Assembly: GCA_900545865.1 (NCBI GenBank)
Contig: URAN01000041.1
Coordinates: 1 to 25,687 of the forward strand
DNA: 25,687 bases
Direction: 5' to 3'
From: an uncultured Eubacteriales bacterium
Lineage (GTDB): Bacteria; Bacillota; Clostridia; Monoglobales; Monoglobaceae
The notes beneath the pieces were generated by a model. The model did not search any database and was not told the DNA's origin. It was given only the letters and a program-made list of their open reading frames with translations. Of the stretch, positions 1 to 7,482 are shown piece by piece; position 1 is the first letter of the stretch; each line of letters begins with the position of its first letter. The position numbers were made by a program, and so were the translations under genes.

Positions 1-29
1 TTTTTAAAAAACTCAATTTATTTTTCGGG

Positions 30-58
30 TTGCGCTTTATGCCGATTTATGGTAATAT
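30..58 (+). promoter_or_regulatory. possible promoter of hisHF
   Basis: A TTGCGC element (30-35) lies 17 nt before TAATAT (53-58), which is preceded by TGG as in an extended -10. The match to the sigma-A consensus is weak. The region from 1 to 99 is AT-rich and contains no visible coding sequence, so hisH may start a transcript here, but the upstream gene is outside the window. Confidence 0.3.
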
Positions 59-99
59 ATTTTTATAGTTTTTAAAATCGGAAAGGCAGATGATACATA

Positions 100-708
100 A
101 TGGCTGTTATAATAAACTATGGCGCGGGGAATCTCCGTTCTGTACAAAAGGCGTGCGAATTTATCGGCACCGATGCAAAAATAAGTTCCGATGCCGCCGA
201 TATTCTGTCCGCCGACCGAGTAATTCTGCCCGGAGTAGGGGCGTTCGGCGACTGTATGGCGGCGCTTAATGCGTCGGGGCTTGCCGACCCGATTCGGACG
301 ATAATCGATAAGGGCGTTCCGTTTTTGGGGATATGTCTCGGGCTTCAGCTTTTATTTGAACAAAGCGAAGAGAGTCCGAACGCACAGGGACTCGGAATCT
401 TTAAAGGAAAGTGTGTAAGAATTCCGTCAAAGGAAGGATACAAGATTCCGCATATCGGCTGGAACTCAATAGGGTTTTCCAAAGAGTCGCCGCTGTTTGA
501 CGGAATCGATGACGGCGCATATGTCTATTTTGTTCATTCGTATTATATGCAGCCCGAGGATAAATCAATCATAACCGCCGTTTGTGATTATTCGGCGAGA
601 ATGCCCGTTGCCCTTCAAAAAGGAAATGCGTTTGCGGTTCAGTTTCACCCCGAAAAGAGCGGAGATACGGGGCTTAAAATACTTAAAAATTTTATCGGTA
701 TAAAATAG
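100..708 (+). CDS. hisH: imidazole glycerol phosphate synthase, glutaminase subunit HisH
   Basis: This 202-residue class I glutamine amidotransferase releases ammonia from glutamine and passes it to HisF, which makes imidazole glycerol phosphate and AICAR in histidine biosynthesis. The catalytic triad is visible: Cys79 in GICLG, then His183 and Glu185 in FHPEKS. The N-terminal INYGAGN is typical of the family, and the length matches the usual ~200 residues. The ATG at 100 is preceded by GGAAAGG at 80-86, a rather long 13-nt spacing; no better in-frame start is seen. hisF follows after 61 to 70 nt in the same direction. The usual hisA between hisH and hisF is absent. Identification is firm. 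Confidence 0.96.
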   Translation: MAVIINYGAGNLRSVQKACEFIGTDAKISSDAADILSADRVILPGVGAFGDCMAALNASGLADPIRTIIDKGVPFLGICLGLQLLFEQSEESPNAQGLGIFKGKCVRIPSKEGYKIPHIGWNSIGFSKESPLFDGIDDGAYVYFVHSYYMQPEDKSIITAVCDYSARMPVALQKGNAFAVQFHPEKSGDTGLKILKNFIGIK

Positions 709-778
709 AGCCGTCATAAACGGCGAAAACATAAAAAATTCGGCAGTCGGTTCGGCGGCCGCATATGAGGTGACAGCA

Positions 779-1546
779 ATGCTTGCAAAGAGAATTATTC
801 CGTGCCTTGACGTAAATCGCGGCAGAGTGGTAAAAGGAGTAAATTTTGTTAATCTGACCGATGCCGGTGACCCGGTTGAGGTTGCAAAGATATATAATGC
901 TGCCGGGGCGGACGAGCTTGTCTTTCTTGACATCACCGCCACGCACGAGGGAAGGGGAACGGTTATCGATATGGTTCGCCGTGTTGCCGAAACGGTGTTT
1001 ATTCCGTTCACCGTGGGCGGCGGAATCAGCACGGTCGAACACTTCCGCGAACTTTTGTGCGAGGGTGCGGACAAAATATCAATCAACTCGTCCGCAATCC
1101 GAAATCCGCGGCTTATATCGGACGCTGCCGATAAATTCGGAAGTCAGTGCGTTGTTGTGGCGATAGACGCAAAGCGACGCGAGGATAAGAGCGGCTGGAA
1201 TGTCTACATAAACGGAGGAAGAGTTGACACGGGGCTTGACGCGGTGACATGGGCGAGGATTGCCGACCGTCTCGGCGCAGGCGAAATCCTTTTGACATCT
1301 ATGGACTGTGACGGAACAAAGAGCGGATATGACATAGAGCTGACGCGCGCCGTTGCCGATTCGGTATCGATTCCCGTTATTGCCTCGGGCGGTGCCGGAA
1401 ATATGCAGCATTTTAAAGAGGCATTGACGGACGGCGGCGCGGACGCGGTGCTTGCCGCATCGCTGTTTCACTTTCGCGAAATAGAAATATGTGACCTAAA
1501 AAAATATCTCACAGACAACGGCGTGCCTATGAGATTGGATTGTTAA
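779..1546 (+). CDS. hisF: imidazole glycerol phosphate synthase, cyclase subunit HisF
   Basis: This (beta/alpha)8-barrel cyclase is the partner of HisH. It uses ammonia and PRFAR to form imidazole glycerol phosphate and AICAR. From the ATG at 779 the protein begins MLAKRIIPCLDVNRG, placing the two catalytic aspartates at the family positions Asp11 (CLDVN) and Asp130 (AIDAK). An upstream in-frame GTG at 770 would add three residues, but it lies inside the SD GAGGTG (767-772), which is spaced 6 nt from the ATG, so 779 is preferred. The length of 255 residues is normal. The TAA stop overlaps the stop of the convergent radical SAM gene in the four bases TTAA at 1543-1546, leaving no room for a terminator between the genes. 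Confidence 0.96.
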   Translation: MLAKRIIPCLDVNRGRVVKGVNFVNLTDAGDPVEVAKIYNAAGADELVFLDITATHEGRGTVIDMVRRVAETVFIPFTVGGGISTVEHFRELLCEGADKISINSSAIRNPRLISDAADKFGSQCVVVAIDAKRREDKSGWNVYINGGRVDTGLDAVTWARIADRLGAGEILLTSMDCDGTKSGYDIELTRAVADSVSIPVIASGGAGNMQHFKEALTDGGADAVLAASLFHFREIEICDLKKYLTDNGVPMRLDC

Positions 1547-2571
1547 GAATATTCGATTTTTAAAATTATATTATATTTTTTCTTAAAATATTCTGCGTTA
1601 CAGCGTTTATGCCCAATCACGGCCGATATATCACGGTCGGATACGGCAATGCTGTAAACGCAGTTTTTTAGTCTGCGGCTTTGTATGTCACTCTCTATAA
1701 GCTCTCTTGCGCGGCGGCAAAGAACGAGTTCTTTAAAAGCCGGGTGATACGGTCCTGCCGCAATGTTGCCCGAGGTCAGACTTTCGTCCGAATGCAAACC
1801 GACCCTTATGATTTCGATATTTTTATCTTCAAAAATCCGCATTATCGAATTGGTCGTTATTATAGCCGTTTCCATATCATACGGGGCGTATTCACCGTCT
1901 TTATACAATTCCTGCTGTTTTGTTCCGCAAAGCGTAAGAGTTGGATAAATTCGCACACATTCGGGATTTAAATCCGCCGTAAGCCTTGCCGTTTGAATGT
2001 CACAGTCGGGGTCTGAGCCGTACATACCGACCATAATCTGTGCGCCGAATCCTATTCCGTATTTTTCGATAAGCCGCGCCGCCGCCTTTACGTCCTTGAA
2101 CGTGTGACCTCTCTCGTTGAGAGCCAGAACTTTATCGTTTGCCGACTGTATGCCGAGTTCTATTGTTTTAACATTATATTTTTTTGCCAGTGCCAAAACA
2201 TCATCACTGATATAGTCGGGGCGCGTTGACATCCGTATTCCGTAAATCCTGTCTGAATATTCGTTTGCCGTCTTTAAAAATTTCTCTTGTTCATCGAGAG
2301 GAAGCCCGGTGAAGCTGCCGCCGAAAAACGCAATCTCAATGCGACAGCCCGATTCGGGCAAGCCGCTTAAATATTTCTCGACTATCGCCCTCACATCATC
2401 ACAGCCGACATTTGTCGCAACCCCCGTGATTTTTGTCTGGTTACAAAAAATACAGGTGTGCGGACAGCCCAAATGCGGAATAAATATCGGGATATTGTAT
2501 GTCTTTTTTAATCCGTGTTTATCTTTATTCAGTTTTATGTTTATTCCCTTAACCGTTTTATTTATATCCAT
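1543..2571 (-). CDS. radical SAM protein, Elp3/YhcC-like
   Basis: This is a radical S-adenosylmethionine enzyme whose substrate cannot be read from the sequence. The cluster-binding motif is C-x3-C-x2-C in GCPHTCIFCNQ near the N-terminus, followed by FFGGSFTGLP and MSTRPD, as in the Elp3/YhcC/coproporphyrinogen-oxidase-like branch. It lacks the acetyltransferase domain of true Elp3, so any Elp3 annotation refers only to the radical SAM part. I chose the ATG at 2571, one base after the rnc stop. A TTG at 2583 would add four residues and overlap rnc, but the AGGG before it is too close for good initiation. The tight coupling to rnc suggests cotranslation. A homologue next to rnc is, from memory, common in Clostridia. 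Confidence 0.85.
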   Translation of the reverse strand: MDINKTVKGINIKLNKDKHGLKKTYNIPIFIPHLGCPHTCIFCNQTKITGVATNVGCDDVRAIVEKYLSGLPESGCRIEIAFFGGSFTGLPLDEQEKFLKTANEYSDRIYGIRMSTRPDYISDDVLALAKKYNVKTIELGIQSANDKVLALNERGHTFKDVKAAARLIEKYGIGFGAQIMVGMYGSDPDCDIQTARLTADLNPECVRIYPTLTLCGTKQQELYKDGEYAPYDMETAIITTNSIMRIFEDKNIEIIRVGLHSDESLTSGNIAAGPYHPAFKELVLCRRARELIESDIQSRRLKNCVYSIAVSDRDISAVIGHKRCNAEYFKKKYNIILKIEYS

Positions 2572-2572
2572 T

Positions 2573-3289
2573 CTATCTTTCAACAGCCCTGCCGTTTATT
2601 ATTCCGAGTGCCTGTTTCGCCGCCGCCTGTTCGGCACTTTTAAGGTTTTTACCCACGCCGACGCCGATTCGCTTTCCGTTGTACATTGCACAAACTGTAA
2701 ATTCGGGCATATGGTCGGGGCCTGTTCGGCAAATCAGGTCATATGTAACGACCTCTCGGTTTTTATCTCTCTTTTGATAATGACTCTGAAGCTCGGATTT
2801 ATAGTTATGAAAGTCCATATGCCGCGCGGCATCAATCGTCTCGGATAAGTTATCCAAAATCCACTTTCGTGCAGGTTCGATGCCGCCGTCAAGGTATATT
2901 GCCCCCAAAACCGCCTCGAAAGTGTCACAAAGAATTGACGGCTTGTTCGCACCGTTATGCGCCTCGGACCTTCCGAATTTAAGACCGCTTGCGAGGTTCA
3001 TTCTCTTTGCCGCCGCCGCAAGCGATTTTTCGCATACCGCCGCCGCACGCACCTCGGTGAGCTGACCCTCCAACATTCCGGTAAAGCGTTCGTATATGTA
3101 TTCGGCAACGACAAATGATAAAATGCTGTCACCCAAAAATTCAAGACGCTGATTGCTCTCGGTATTCATCTCATTGGCGAGAGATATGTGCGTCAGAGCC
3201 GTCTTTAAAAGATTTTTATTTTTAAACTCATAACCAATGTTCATTTTGGCGCCGCTTTGTGCCGATTTCCCTCTGATATTCTTTGCCAT
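2573..3289 (-). CDS. rnc: ribonuclease III
   Basis: This endonuclease cuts double-stranded RNA and matures rRNA precursors. It has 238 residues, close to the family norm. The RNase III signature RLEFLGDS lies at residues 48-55, giving metal-binding Glu50 and Asp54, and the second catalytic patch is CDTFEAVLGAIYLDGG near residue 120. A C-terminal double-stranded RNA binding domain (about 165-235) ends in the usual SAEQAAAKQALGI helix. The ATG at 3289 has the SD AAGGTGA 7 nt upstream. It follows acpP by 155 nt, and that spacer is full of hairpins that could be substrates for this enzyme. The radical SAM gene is translationally coupled downstream. Confidence 0.95.
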   Translation of the reverse strand: MAKNIRGKSAQSGAKMNIGYEFKNKNLLKTALTHISLANEMNTESNQRLEFLGDSILSFVVAEYIYERFTGMLEGQLTEVRAAAVCEKSLAAAAKRMNLASGLKFGRSEAHNGANKPSILCDTFEAVLGAIYLDGGIEPARKWILDNLSETIDAARHMDFHNYKSELQSHYQKRDKNREVVTYDLICRTGPDHMPEFTVCAMYNGKRIGVGVGKNLKSAEQAAAKQALGIINGRAVER

Positions 3290-3313
3290 ATCAATATCAC
3301 CTTCAAATTTAAA

Positions 3314-3326
3314 TTGCGGAACGCAA
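3314..3326 (-). promoter_or_regulatory. small hairpin in the rnc leader
   Basis: TTGCG and CGCAA form a perfect 5-bp stem around a GAA loop, just upstream of the rnc SD. It is the most rnc-proximal of the inverted repeats in the acpP-rnc spacer. Function is unknown. Confidence 0.35.
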
Positions 3327-3339
3327 AGAATTTTCCGCT

Positions 3340-3392
3340 CAATTTATCAAAGGCAGAGCTTACGCTCTGCCCGTTCGTTCACAGATAAATTG
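3340..3392 (-). promoter_or_regulatory. two-tier hairpin between acpP and rnc
   Basis: An outer 9-bp perfect stem (CAATTTATC at 3340-3348 with GATAAATTG at 3384-3392) encloses an inner 8-bp perfect stem (GGCAGAGC at 3352-3359 with GCTCTGCC at 3364-3371) with a four-base loop. On the minus-strand transcript the inner stem is followed by only three U residues, so it is a poor intrinsic terminator. It could be an mRNA stability or processing element. RNase III is known to autoregulate by cutting its own leader in E. coli, but applying that here is inference. Confidence 0.55.
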
Positions 3393-3412
3393 CAAACTGC
3401 AAATATCCGTAT

Positions 3413-3435
3413 ATTATGCCAAGTCACGGCATAAT
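3413..3435 (-). terminator. hairpin just downstream of acpP
   Basis: ATTATGCC (3413-3420) and GGCATAAT (3428-3435) form a perfect 8-bp stem with a 7-nt loop about 10 nt after the acpP stop. There is no U-tract, so it may be a 3' stabilising hairpin or a partial terminator rather than a full one. Confidence 0.4.
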
Positions 3436-3444
3436 GATATTCAA

Positions 3445-3678
3445 TTATTGATTGTCACTTATGTAAGCGGCAGCGTCACTGACCGTAACGATATTTTCGG
3501 CCTCTTCTTCCGAGATTTCAACGTCAAACTCTTCTTCCAGAGCCATCATAAGTTCAACAACATCCAAAGAGTCAGCGTCCAAATCCTCGATGAACGCGGT
3601 GTCCGGAGTGATTGTGTCCGGATCAATATCCAGCTGTTCAGCCGTTATCTCTATAATCTTTTCTAAAATATCATCCAT
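3445..3678 (-). CDS. acpP: acyl carrier protein
   Basis: This small acidic protein carries growing acyl chains in type II fatty acid synthesis. The 77 residues match the family. The phosphopantetheine attachment site is Ser37 in DADSLDVVELMMALEEEF. The gene has a strong SD (AAGGAGGT) and its own sigma-A-like promoter in the 149-nt spacer after plsX. It is followed by rnc, an arrangement common in Bacillota, but no fab genes are present in the window, so the rest of the fatty acid synthesis genes must lie elsewhere. Confidence 0.96.
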   Translation of the reverse strand: MDDILEKIIEITAEQLDIDPDTITPDTAFIEDLDADSLDVVELMMALEEEFDVEISEEEAENIVTVSDAAAYISDNQ

Positions 3679-3723
3679 TCTTTTATACCTCCTTAACCCA
3701 TAATAATGATATATTGTTTTCTT

Positions 3724-3738
3724 ACATTTTTTAAATGT
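3724..3738. promoter_or_regulatory. dyad at the acpP transcription start region
   Basis: ACATTT and AAATGT (6-bp arms, 3-bp centre) lie just downstream of the acpP -10 element, about where the transcript would begin. The site could be an operator. It does not resemble the Bacillus FapR box as I recall it, and an AT-rich dyad of this size can arise by chance. Confidence 0.3.
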
Positions 3739-3748
3739 TATATTTCAC

Positions 3749-3777
3749 ACTATATCACACAATTTGTCATACGTCAA
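3749..3777 (-). promoter_or_regulatory. sigma-A-like promoter of acpP
   Basis: On the minus strand TTGACG (3777-3772) is followed by exactly 17 nt and TATAGT (3754-3749). Both hexamers match the consensus at five of six positions. This would give acpP, rnc and the radical SAM gene a transcript independent of plsX. Confidence 0.75.
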
Positions 3778-3827
3778 TACAAAATATTAAATATTTGTAA
3801 TTTTATTCATATTATATATAGAATTGT

Positions 3828-4838
3828 CTATTTTTCTTGGTCTTCACTGCCATATTGAGCAATCCCGGAGGTAATATTTTCCACAAGATTGCACTCAACC
3901 GTCCTTTTTGCCTGGCGGATTGCGTTTGAAAACGCCTTTGCGTCAGAGCTTCCGTGAGCTTTTACAACGGGCTTTTTAACGCCGAGAACGGGCGCACCGC
4001 CGTGTTCTTTGTAATCCATACTCTTTTTCATATCCGAAAGTCCGCCTTTTACCAAAAGCGCACCGAGCATACTTACCGCATTTTTCTTAAAAACGCCTTT
4101 GAGCATCGAGTTAAACGCACTCGCCATACCCTCCATAAACTTTAAGAGAACGTTTCCGGTAAAGCCGTCACAGACAACCACATCGGCACCGCCGAGAGGA
4201 ACTTCGCGAGCCTCGATATATCCGGTATAGTTAATCGGAATCTCTTTGAGCAGGGCGTGTGCCTTGCGTATCGTGTCCGTACCCTTGTCTTCTTCCGTTC
4301 CGATGTTGACAAGACCTACGCGCGGGCTATCGATATTCATAAACCTTTGCATATAGACGCTTCCCATTATTGCAAACTGTTTTAAAAACGCCGGGGTACA
4401 CTCGGCGTTCGCGCCCGAGTCTATCAAAAGATACTTGTCCGCGGCACTCGGCATAACCGGCGCAAGTGCGGCACGTCTTATCCCGGGGATTCTCTTGACA
4501 ATAAGTGTTGCACCCGATATTAACGCCCCTGTGTTGCCTGCGCTTACAAACGCGTCGCCTTCGCCGTTAGCAACAAGCGAAAGTCCCACTCTCATAGACG
4601 AATTTTTCTTGCGGCGGATTGCTGATATTGGGTCATCCTCGCCCGTTATTACTTCATCCGCGTTATAAATGCTTATCCTTTTATCCGTACAGCCGCATTT
4701 TTTAAGTTCAGCCTCTATATCGGCTTCTCTGCCGACAAGCACCGCCTCAACATCGAGTGCTTCGACCGCGCTTACGCATCCTTTTACGATTTCCTGCGGC
4801 GCATTGTCGCCGCCCATAGCGTCTATTATAATCTTCAT
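3828..4838 (-). CDS. plsX: phosphate acyltransferase PlsX
   Basis: PlsX converts acyl-ACP to acyl-phosphate, the donor for the glycerol-3-phosphate acyltransferase PlsY in phospholipid synthesis. It is a peripheral membrane enzyme. The 336 residues match the usual ~330. Family hallmarks are the N-terminal IIDAMGGDNAP, the RxKKNSSMRVGL stretch near residue 75, SAGNTGALI, and the C-terminal GGAPVLGVKKPVVKAHGSSD. The ATG at 4838 has the SD AAAGGAA 7 nt upstream. It follows pgsA by 35 nt, so two phospholipid steps are probably cotranscribed. acpP follows after 149 nt with its own promoter. The rpmF gene often found before plsX is not here. Confidence 0.95.
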   Translation of the reverse strand: MKIIIDAMGGDNAPQEIVKGCVSAVEALDVEAVLVGREADIEAELKKCGCTDKRISIYNADEVITGEDDPISAIRRKKNSSMRVGLSLVANGEGDAFVSAGNTGALISGATLIVKRIPGIRRAALAPVMPSAADKYLLIDSGANAECTPAFLKQFAIMGSVYMQRFMNIDSPRVGLVNIGTEEDKGTDTIRKAHALLKEIPINYTGYIEAREVPLGGADVVVCDGFTGNVLLKFMEGMASAFNSMLKGVFKKNAVSMLGALLVKGGLSDMKKSMDYKEHGGAPVLGVKKPVVKAHGSSDAKAFSNAIRQAKRTVECNLVENITSGIAQYGSEDQEK

Positions 4839-4873
4839 AAACGAGTTCCTTTCATCCGTATTTTCGGCATATA

Positions 4874-5437
4874 TTATTTGAATTTAAGCAGATGCCAATT
4901 TTTACAGCAATAATCTATGCCCGAAAAAATAGTCAATATAACCGCAACAATAACAAATACAAGCGTTGCCGTGTCCATAATGCCGCCGTATTGGGGGATA
5001 TATGTGCGCGCAATGTCAAATACCATAACTCCGATTGTCAGAACGAATTGCGATACGGTTTTTGACTTGCCCCATATGCTTGCGGCGATGACCTTGTTGT
5101 CGCCCATCGCAATCATTCTTATCCCCGTAACCATAAGCTCTCTTGCAAGAATAATCATAACGACCGCGGCATTGACATACTTAACATCTTTTTGAACAAA
5201 GCAAATAAGCGCAGCCATAATCAGCATCTTATCGGCAAGAGGGTCCATCAGCTTTCCGAAAGTAGTTATCTGGTTATTCTTTCGTGCCAAATATCCGTCA
5301 AGCTGGTCCGTCAGAGCCGCAAGAATAAAAACGCCTATCGCGGCATATTTGACGGCGACACCCTGTGTCAAATAAAGTATCATATATACGGGTATCAACA
5401 AAACCCTGAAAATCGTAAGCTTGTTTGGTATGTTCAT
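4874..5437 (-). CDS. pgsA: CDP-diacylglycerol-glycerol-3-phosphate 3-phosphatidyltransferase
   Basis: This integral membrane enzyme makes phosphatidylglycerol phosphate, the committed step to phosphatidylglycerol and cardiolipin. The CDP-alcohol phosphotransferase motif is complete: DGYLAR, eight residues, G, three residues, D, three residues, D (in FGKLMDPLADK), around residues 47-69. It has several hydrophobic segments and 187 residues, as expected. The SD GGAAGGG is 11 nt before the ATG. It sits 39 nt after rimO and 35 nt before plsX in the same direction. Its placement near recA matches Bacillota, where pgsA, pncC/cinA and recA are often neighbours. Confidence 0.94.
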   Translation of the reverse strand: MNIPNKLTIFRVLLIPVYMILYLTQGVAVKYAAIGVFILAALTDQLDGYLARKNNQITTFGKLMDPLADKMLIMAALICFVQKDVKYVNAAVVMIILARELMVTGIRMIAMGDNKVIAASIWGKSKTVSQFVLTIGVMVFDIARTYIPQYGGIMDTATLVFVIVAVILTIFSGIDYCCKNWHLLKFK

Positions 5438-5476
5438 TGCTGCATCTGCCCTTCCGTAAATTTTAAACGTGTTATA

Positions 5477-6811
5477 CTAAATCTCTTTGCCGAACAGGTC
5501 ATATTCCATTGCCTGCTCAACCTCAACCTCGACAAATTCGCCGCTTTGAATAACGCGGTCGGATTTAAAGAAAACTTTTCCGTCCACTTCTTCCGAATCG
5601 GCGTATGTCCTGCCGAAATAACTTTTTATTATCTCGTCTTTGTCCTCGGTGAGAACGCGTATCTTTGTTCCGATTTTTGCCGAATTTTGTTCTTGTGCTA
5701 TATCCGATTGTATAAGCATAAGCAGGTCTCGGCGGCGCATCTTTTCGTCCTCGTCAATTTGATTGTCAAAATCATACGCCGGGGTGTCCTCTTCGCGTGA
5801 GTAGGCAAAAACGCCCATTCTTTCAAACCGAATCTCTTTTACAAATTCGCACAGCTCTTCGAATTCCTCTTGGGTTTCACCGGGAAATCCGACAATTATC
5901 GATGTGCGGATTGCCGCATCGGGAATTTCCGCTCGGATTTTTGAAATAAGCGAGCGAATCTGTTCGGAATTCGTGCGCCTTCCCATAAGCTTTAAGATTC
6001 TGTCACAGCAATGCTGTATCGGAATATCAAAATAATTGCATAGCTTATCCTCGGTCTTAAATACCTTGATAAGCTCATCGGTCACAAGCTCGGGATAGCA
6101 ATAATGAACTCTTACCCATTCGATTCCGTCAACGGCGCAAAGCTCTTTGAGCAGCCTTGGCAGACAGTACTCACCGTATATATCCTTGCCGTAACGCGTT
6201 GTGTCCTGTGCGATGACGATTATCTCTTTTACGCCGTCTTTTGCCATTTGACGTGCCTCGGCAAGAATGTCATCGATTGAACGGCTGCGGTATCTGCCGC
6301 GGATTGACGGAATAACACAGTATGTACAGTGGTTGTCACAGCCCTCGGCGATTTTTAAGAATGCTGTATAGGGCGGAGTGGTGCGCACGCGCGGCAAGTT
6401 TTCCGCTTCATCGGACGCAATACCGCCACAGCACAAAATATCGCCGCCATCGTTTTCGAGTTGTTTTATTATCTCGACAATACGGTCGTATTCGCCCGTG
6501 CCGACAACGGCGTCAACCTCGGGCATCTCGGATAAAATCTGTTCGCGGTATCTTTGCGCAAGACAACCCGTGACAATCAGAGCCTTACAGGTCTTGTTTT
6601 TATAATCCGCAAGCTCTAAAATACACTCTATGGATTCGTTTTTTGCCGCCTCGATAAAGGTACAGGTGTTTACTATTATAACATCTGCGTCTTCTTCATT
6701 CTCGACTATGTTATATCCTGCAGAGGTCAAAAGACCCAGCATCTGTTCGGCATCGACAAGGTTTTTTGAACATCCGAGCGATGCAAGAGAAACATTCTTA
6801 TACAATTTCAT
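5477..6811 (-). CDS. rimO: ribosomal protein S12 methylthiotransferase RimO
   Basis: RimO adds a methylthio group to a conserved aspartate of ribosomal protein S12 using two iron-sulfur clusters. The N-terminal UPF0004 domain carries cluster cysteines Cys14, Cys50 and Cys83 (LGCSKN, VNTCTF, VTGCLA). The radical SAM motif is Cys158, Cys162 and Cys165 in CDNHCTYC, and a TRAM domain ends the 444-residue protein. The SLGCSKNLVDAE start favours RimO over MiaB. The SD AAGGAAG lies only 2-3 nt from the annotated ATG; a TTG at codon 3 is better spaced, so the true start may be two residues later. The gene is 20 nt after recX and 39 nt before pgsA. Confidence 0.94.
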   Translation of the reverse strand: MKLYKNVSLASLGCSKNLVDAEQMLGLLTSAGYNIVENEEDADVIIVNTCTFIEAAKNESIECILELADYKNKTCKALIVTGCLAQRYREQILSEMPEVDAVVGTGEYDRIVEIIKQLENDGGDILCCGGIASDEAENLPRVRTTPPYTAFLKIAEGCDNHCTYCVIPSIRGRYRSRSIDDILAEARQMAKDGVKEIIVIAQDTTRYGKDIYGEYCLPRLLKELCAVDGIEWVRVHYCYPELVTDELIKVFKTEDKLCNYFDIPIQHCCDRILKLMGRRTNSEQIRSLISKIRAEIPDAAIRTSIIVGFPGETQEEFEELCEFVKEIRFERMGVFAYSREEDTPAYDFDNQIDEDEKMRRRDLLMLIQSDIAQEQNSAKIGTKIRVLTEDKDEIIKSYFGRTYADSEEVDGKVFFKSDRVIQSGEFVEVEVEQAMEYDLFGKEI

Positions 6812-6831
6812 CTTCCTTAATTCATATGTCT

Positions 6832-7299
6832 TTATTCGTTTTTGAGTTTTAAATCGTATCTGTCAAGGCACTTGCGTATTTCGGACGAAGAATATCCGCG
6901 CCTTATCAGCTTGGCTTTAAGCTTTTCATAATCCTTATACGTTTCTATGCCCTCACAGAGATTTCTGTCATCAACATACTGACAAAGAGCGTCATATGTT
7001 TCGCCTTTGAACTCTTCGCAAGCGCGGTCGGCAAAACTGCGTGCAACGCCCTTTGCGTACAGCTCTTGTTGAATTCGGTATACGCCTTTAAAGCCGAGTC
7101 TTACCGCGTCTTGGGTGTATGCCCTTGCGTATTCGGCATCGTTTAAAATCCCTGCGGCAACAAAGTCGCTTACGACCTGTTCGGCAACATCGCGGCGTAT
7201 CTTTTTTCGTCTCAGTCTTTCCTCAACCTCGCGGCAGGTGTACATACGTGATGACACAAGCGATGCTGCCGCTCTTTTTGCTCTATCATATTCTTCCAT
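6832..7299 (-). CDS. recX: regulatory protein RecX
   Basis: RecX modulates RecA filaments in known systems. The 155-residue protein is built of the family's repeated three-helix units, with EVEERLRRKKIRRDVAEQVV, an ILNDAEYARAY segment, LGFKGVYRIQQELYAKGV, and a C-terminal KLIRRGYSSSEIRKCL. It lies directly downstream of recA, but 183 nt away across a spacer holding a direct repeat and a possible weak promoter. The SD before the ATG is poor (GTGAG). rimO follows after 20 nt. Function follows from family and neighbour; no odd residues were noticed. Confidence 0.9.
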   Translation of the reverse strand: MEEYDRAKRAAASLVSSRMYTCREVEERLRRKKIRRDVAEQVVSDFVAAGILNDAEYARAYTQDAVRLGFKGVYRIQQELYAKGVARSFADRACEEFKGETYDALCQYVDDRNLCEGIETYKDYEKLKAKLIRRGYSSSEIRKCLDRYDLKLKNE

Positions 7300-7334
7300 A
7301 ACAATTATCTCACTTTTTTATATTACTTTATCTT

Positions 7335-7362
7335 TTTATATTTTTATAAATATAATTATCAA
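7335..7362 (-). promoter_or_regulatory. possible weak promoter of recX
   Basis: On the minus strand TTGATA (7362-7357) precedes TATAAA (7340-7335) by 16 nt in a very AT-rich stretch. The -35 overlaps the edge of the direct repeat. In such AT-rich DNA a chance match is likely. Confidence 0.3.
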
Positions 7363-7392
7363 ACTATACCCGGGGTTGGTGAAGCGGAACGC
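7358..7392. repeat. direct repeat, copy 1 (recA-recX spacer)
   Basis: This 35-bp unit runs from ATCAAACTATACCC to GCGGAACGC. It matches the copy at 7446-7480 at 34 of 35 positions (A at 7368, G at 7456), with an 88-bp period. Its GGGGTTGGTGAAG segment (7372-7384) can pair, with G-U pairs and a small bulge, with CTTTACCAATACCC at 7409-7422. Confidence 0.85.
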
Positions 7393-7442
7393 ATTCATCT
7401 GTTTTAACCTTTACCAATACCCTATGCGGCACGGGATGAATG
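7392..7442. repeat. inverted repeat between the two direct repeats
   Basis: CATTCATC (7392-7399) and GATGAATG (7435-7442) are perfect 8-bp inverted arms. The enclosed segment contains CTTTACCAATACCC (7409-7422), which is complementary to part of either flanking direct repeat, so the helices cross and could not all form simply together. Confidence 0.6.
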
Positions 7443-7445
7443 TTA

Positions 7446-7480
7446 ATCAAACTATGCCCGGGGTTGGTGAAGCGGAACGC
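7446..7480. repeat. direct repeat, copy 2 (recA 3' flank)
   Basis: This is the second 35-bp copy, ending two bases before the recA stop. Here the repeat end continues into a perfect hairpin, GAAGCG and CGCTTC around GAA (7470-7484), which overlaps the recA stop codon. In copy 1 the same hairpin is interrupted by one extra base. Confidence 0.85.
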
Positions 7481-7482
7481 TT

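Noticed and set aside
2309..2848. Open frame on the plus strand spanning the radical SAM-rnc junction
   Set aside because: Two well-supported minus-strand genes occupy the region and the translation is not protein-like.
5192..5800. Open frame of 202 codons on the plus strand across pgsA and rimO
   Set aside because: It is antisense to both genes, with no family resemblance.
7372..7392. Repeat segment as a tRNA fragment or attachment site
   Set aside because: The GGTTGGTGAAGCGG stretch superficially recalls a tRNA arm, but no cloverleaf or integrase is visible.
7358..7480. Two direct repeats as a minimal CRISPR array
   Set aside because: There are only two copies, the spacer is 53 nt and itself complementary to the repeats, and no cas gene is near.
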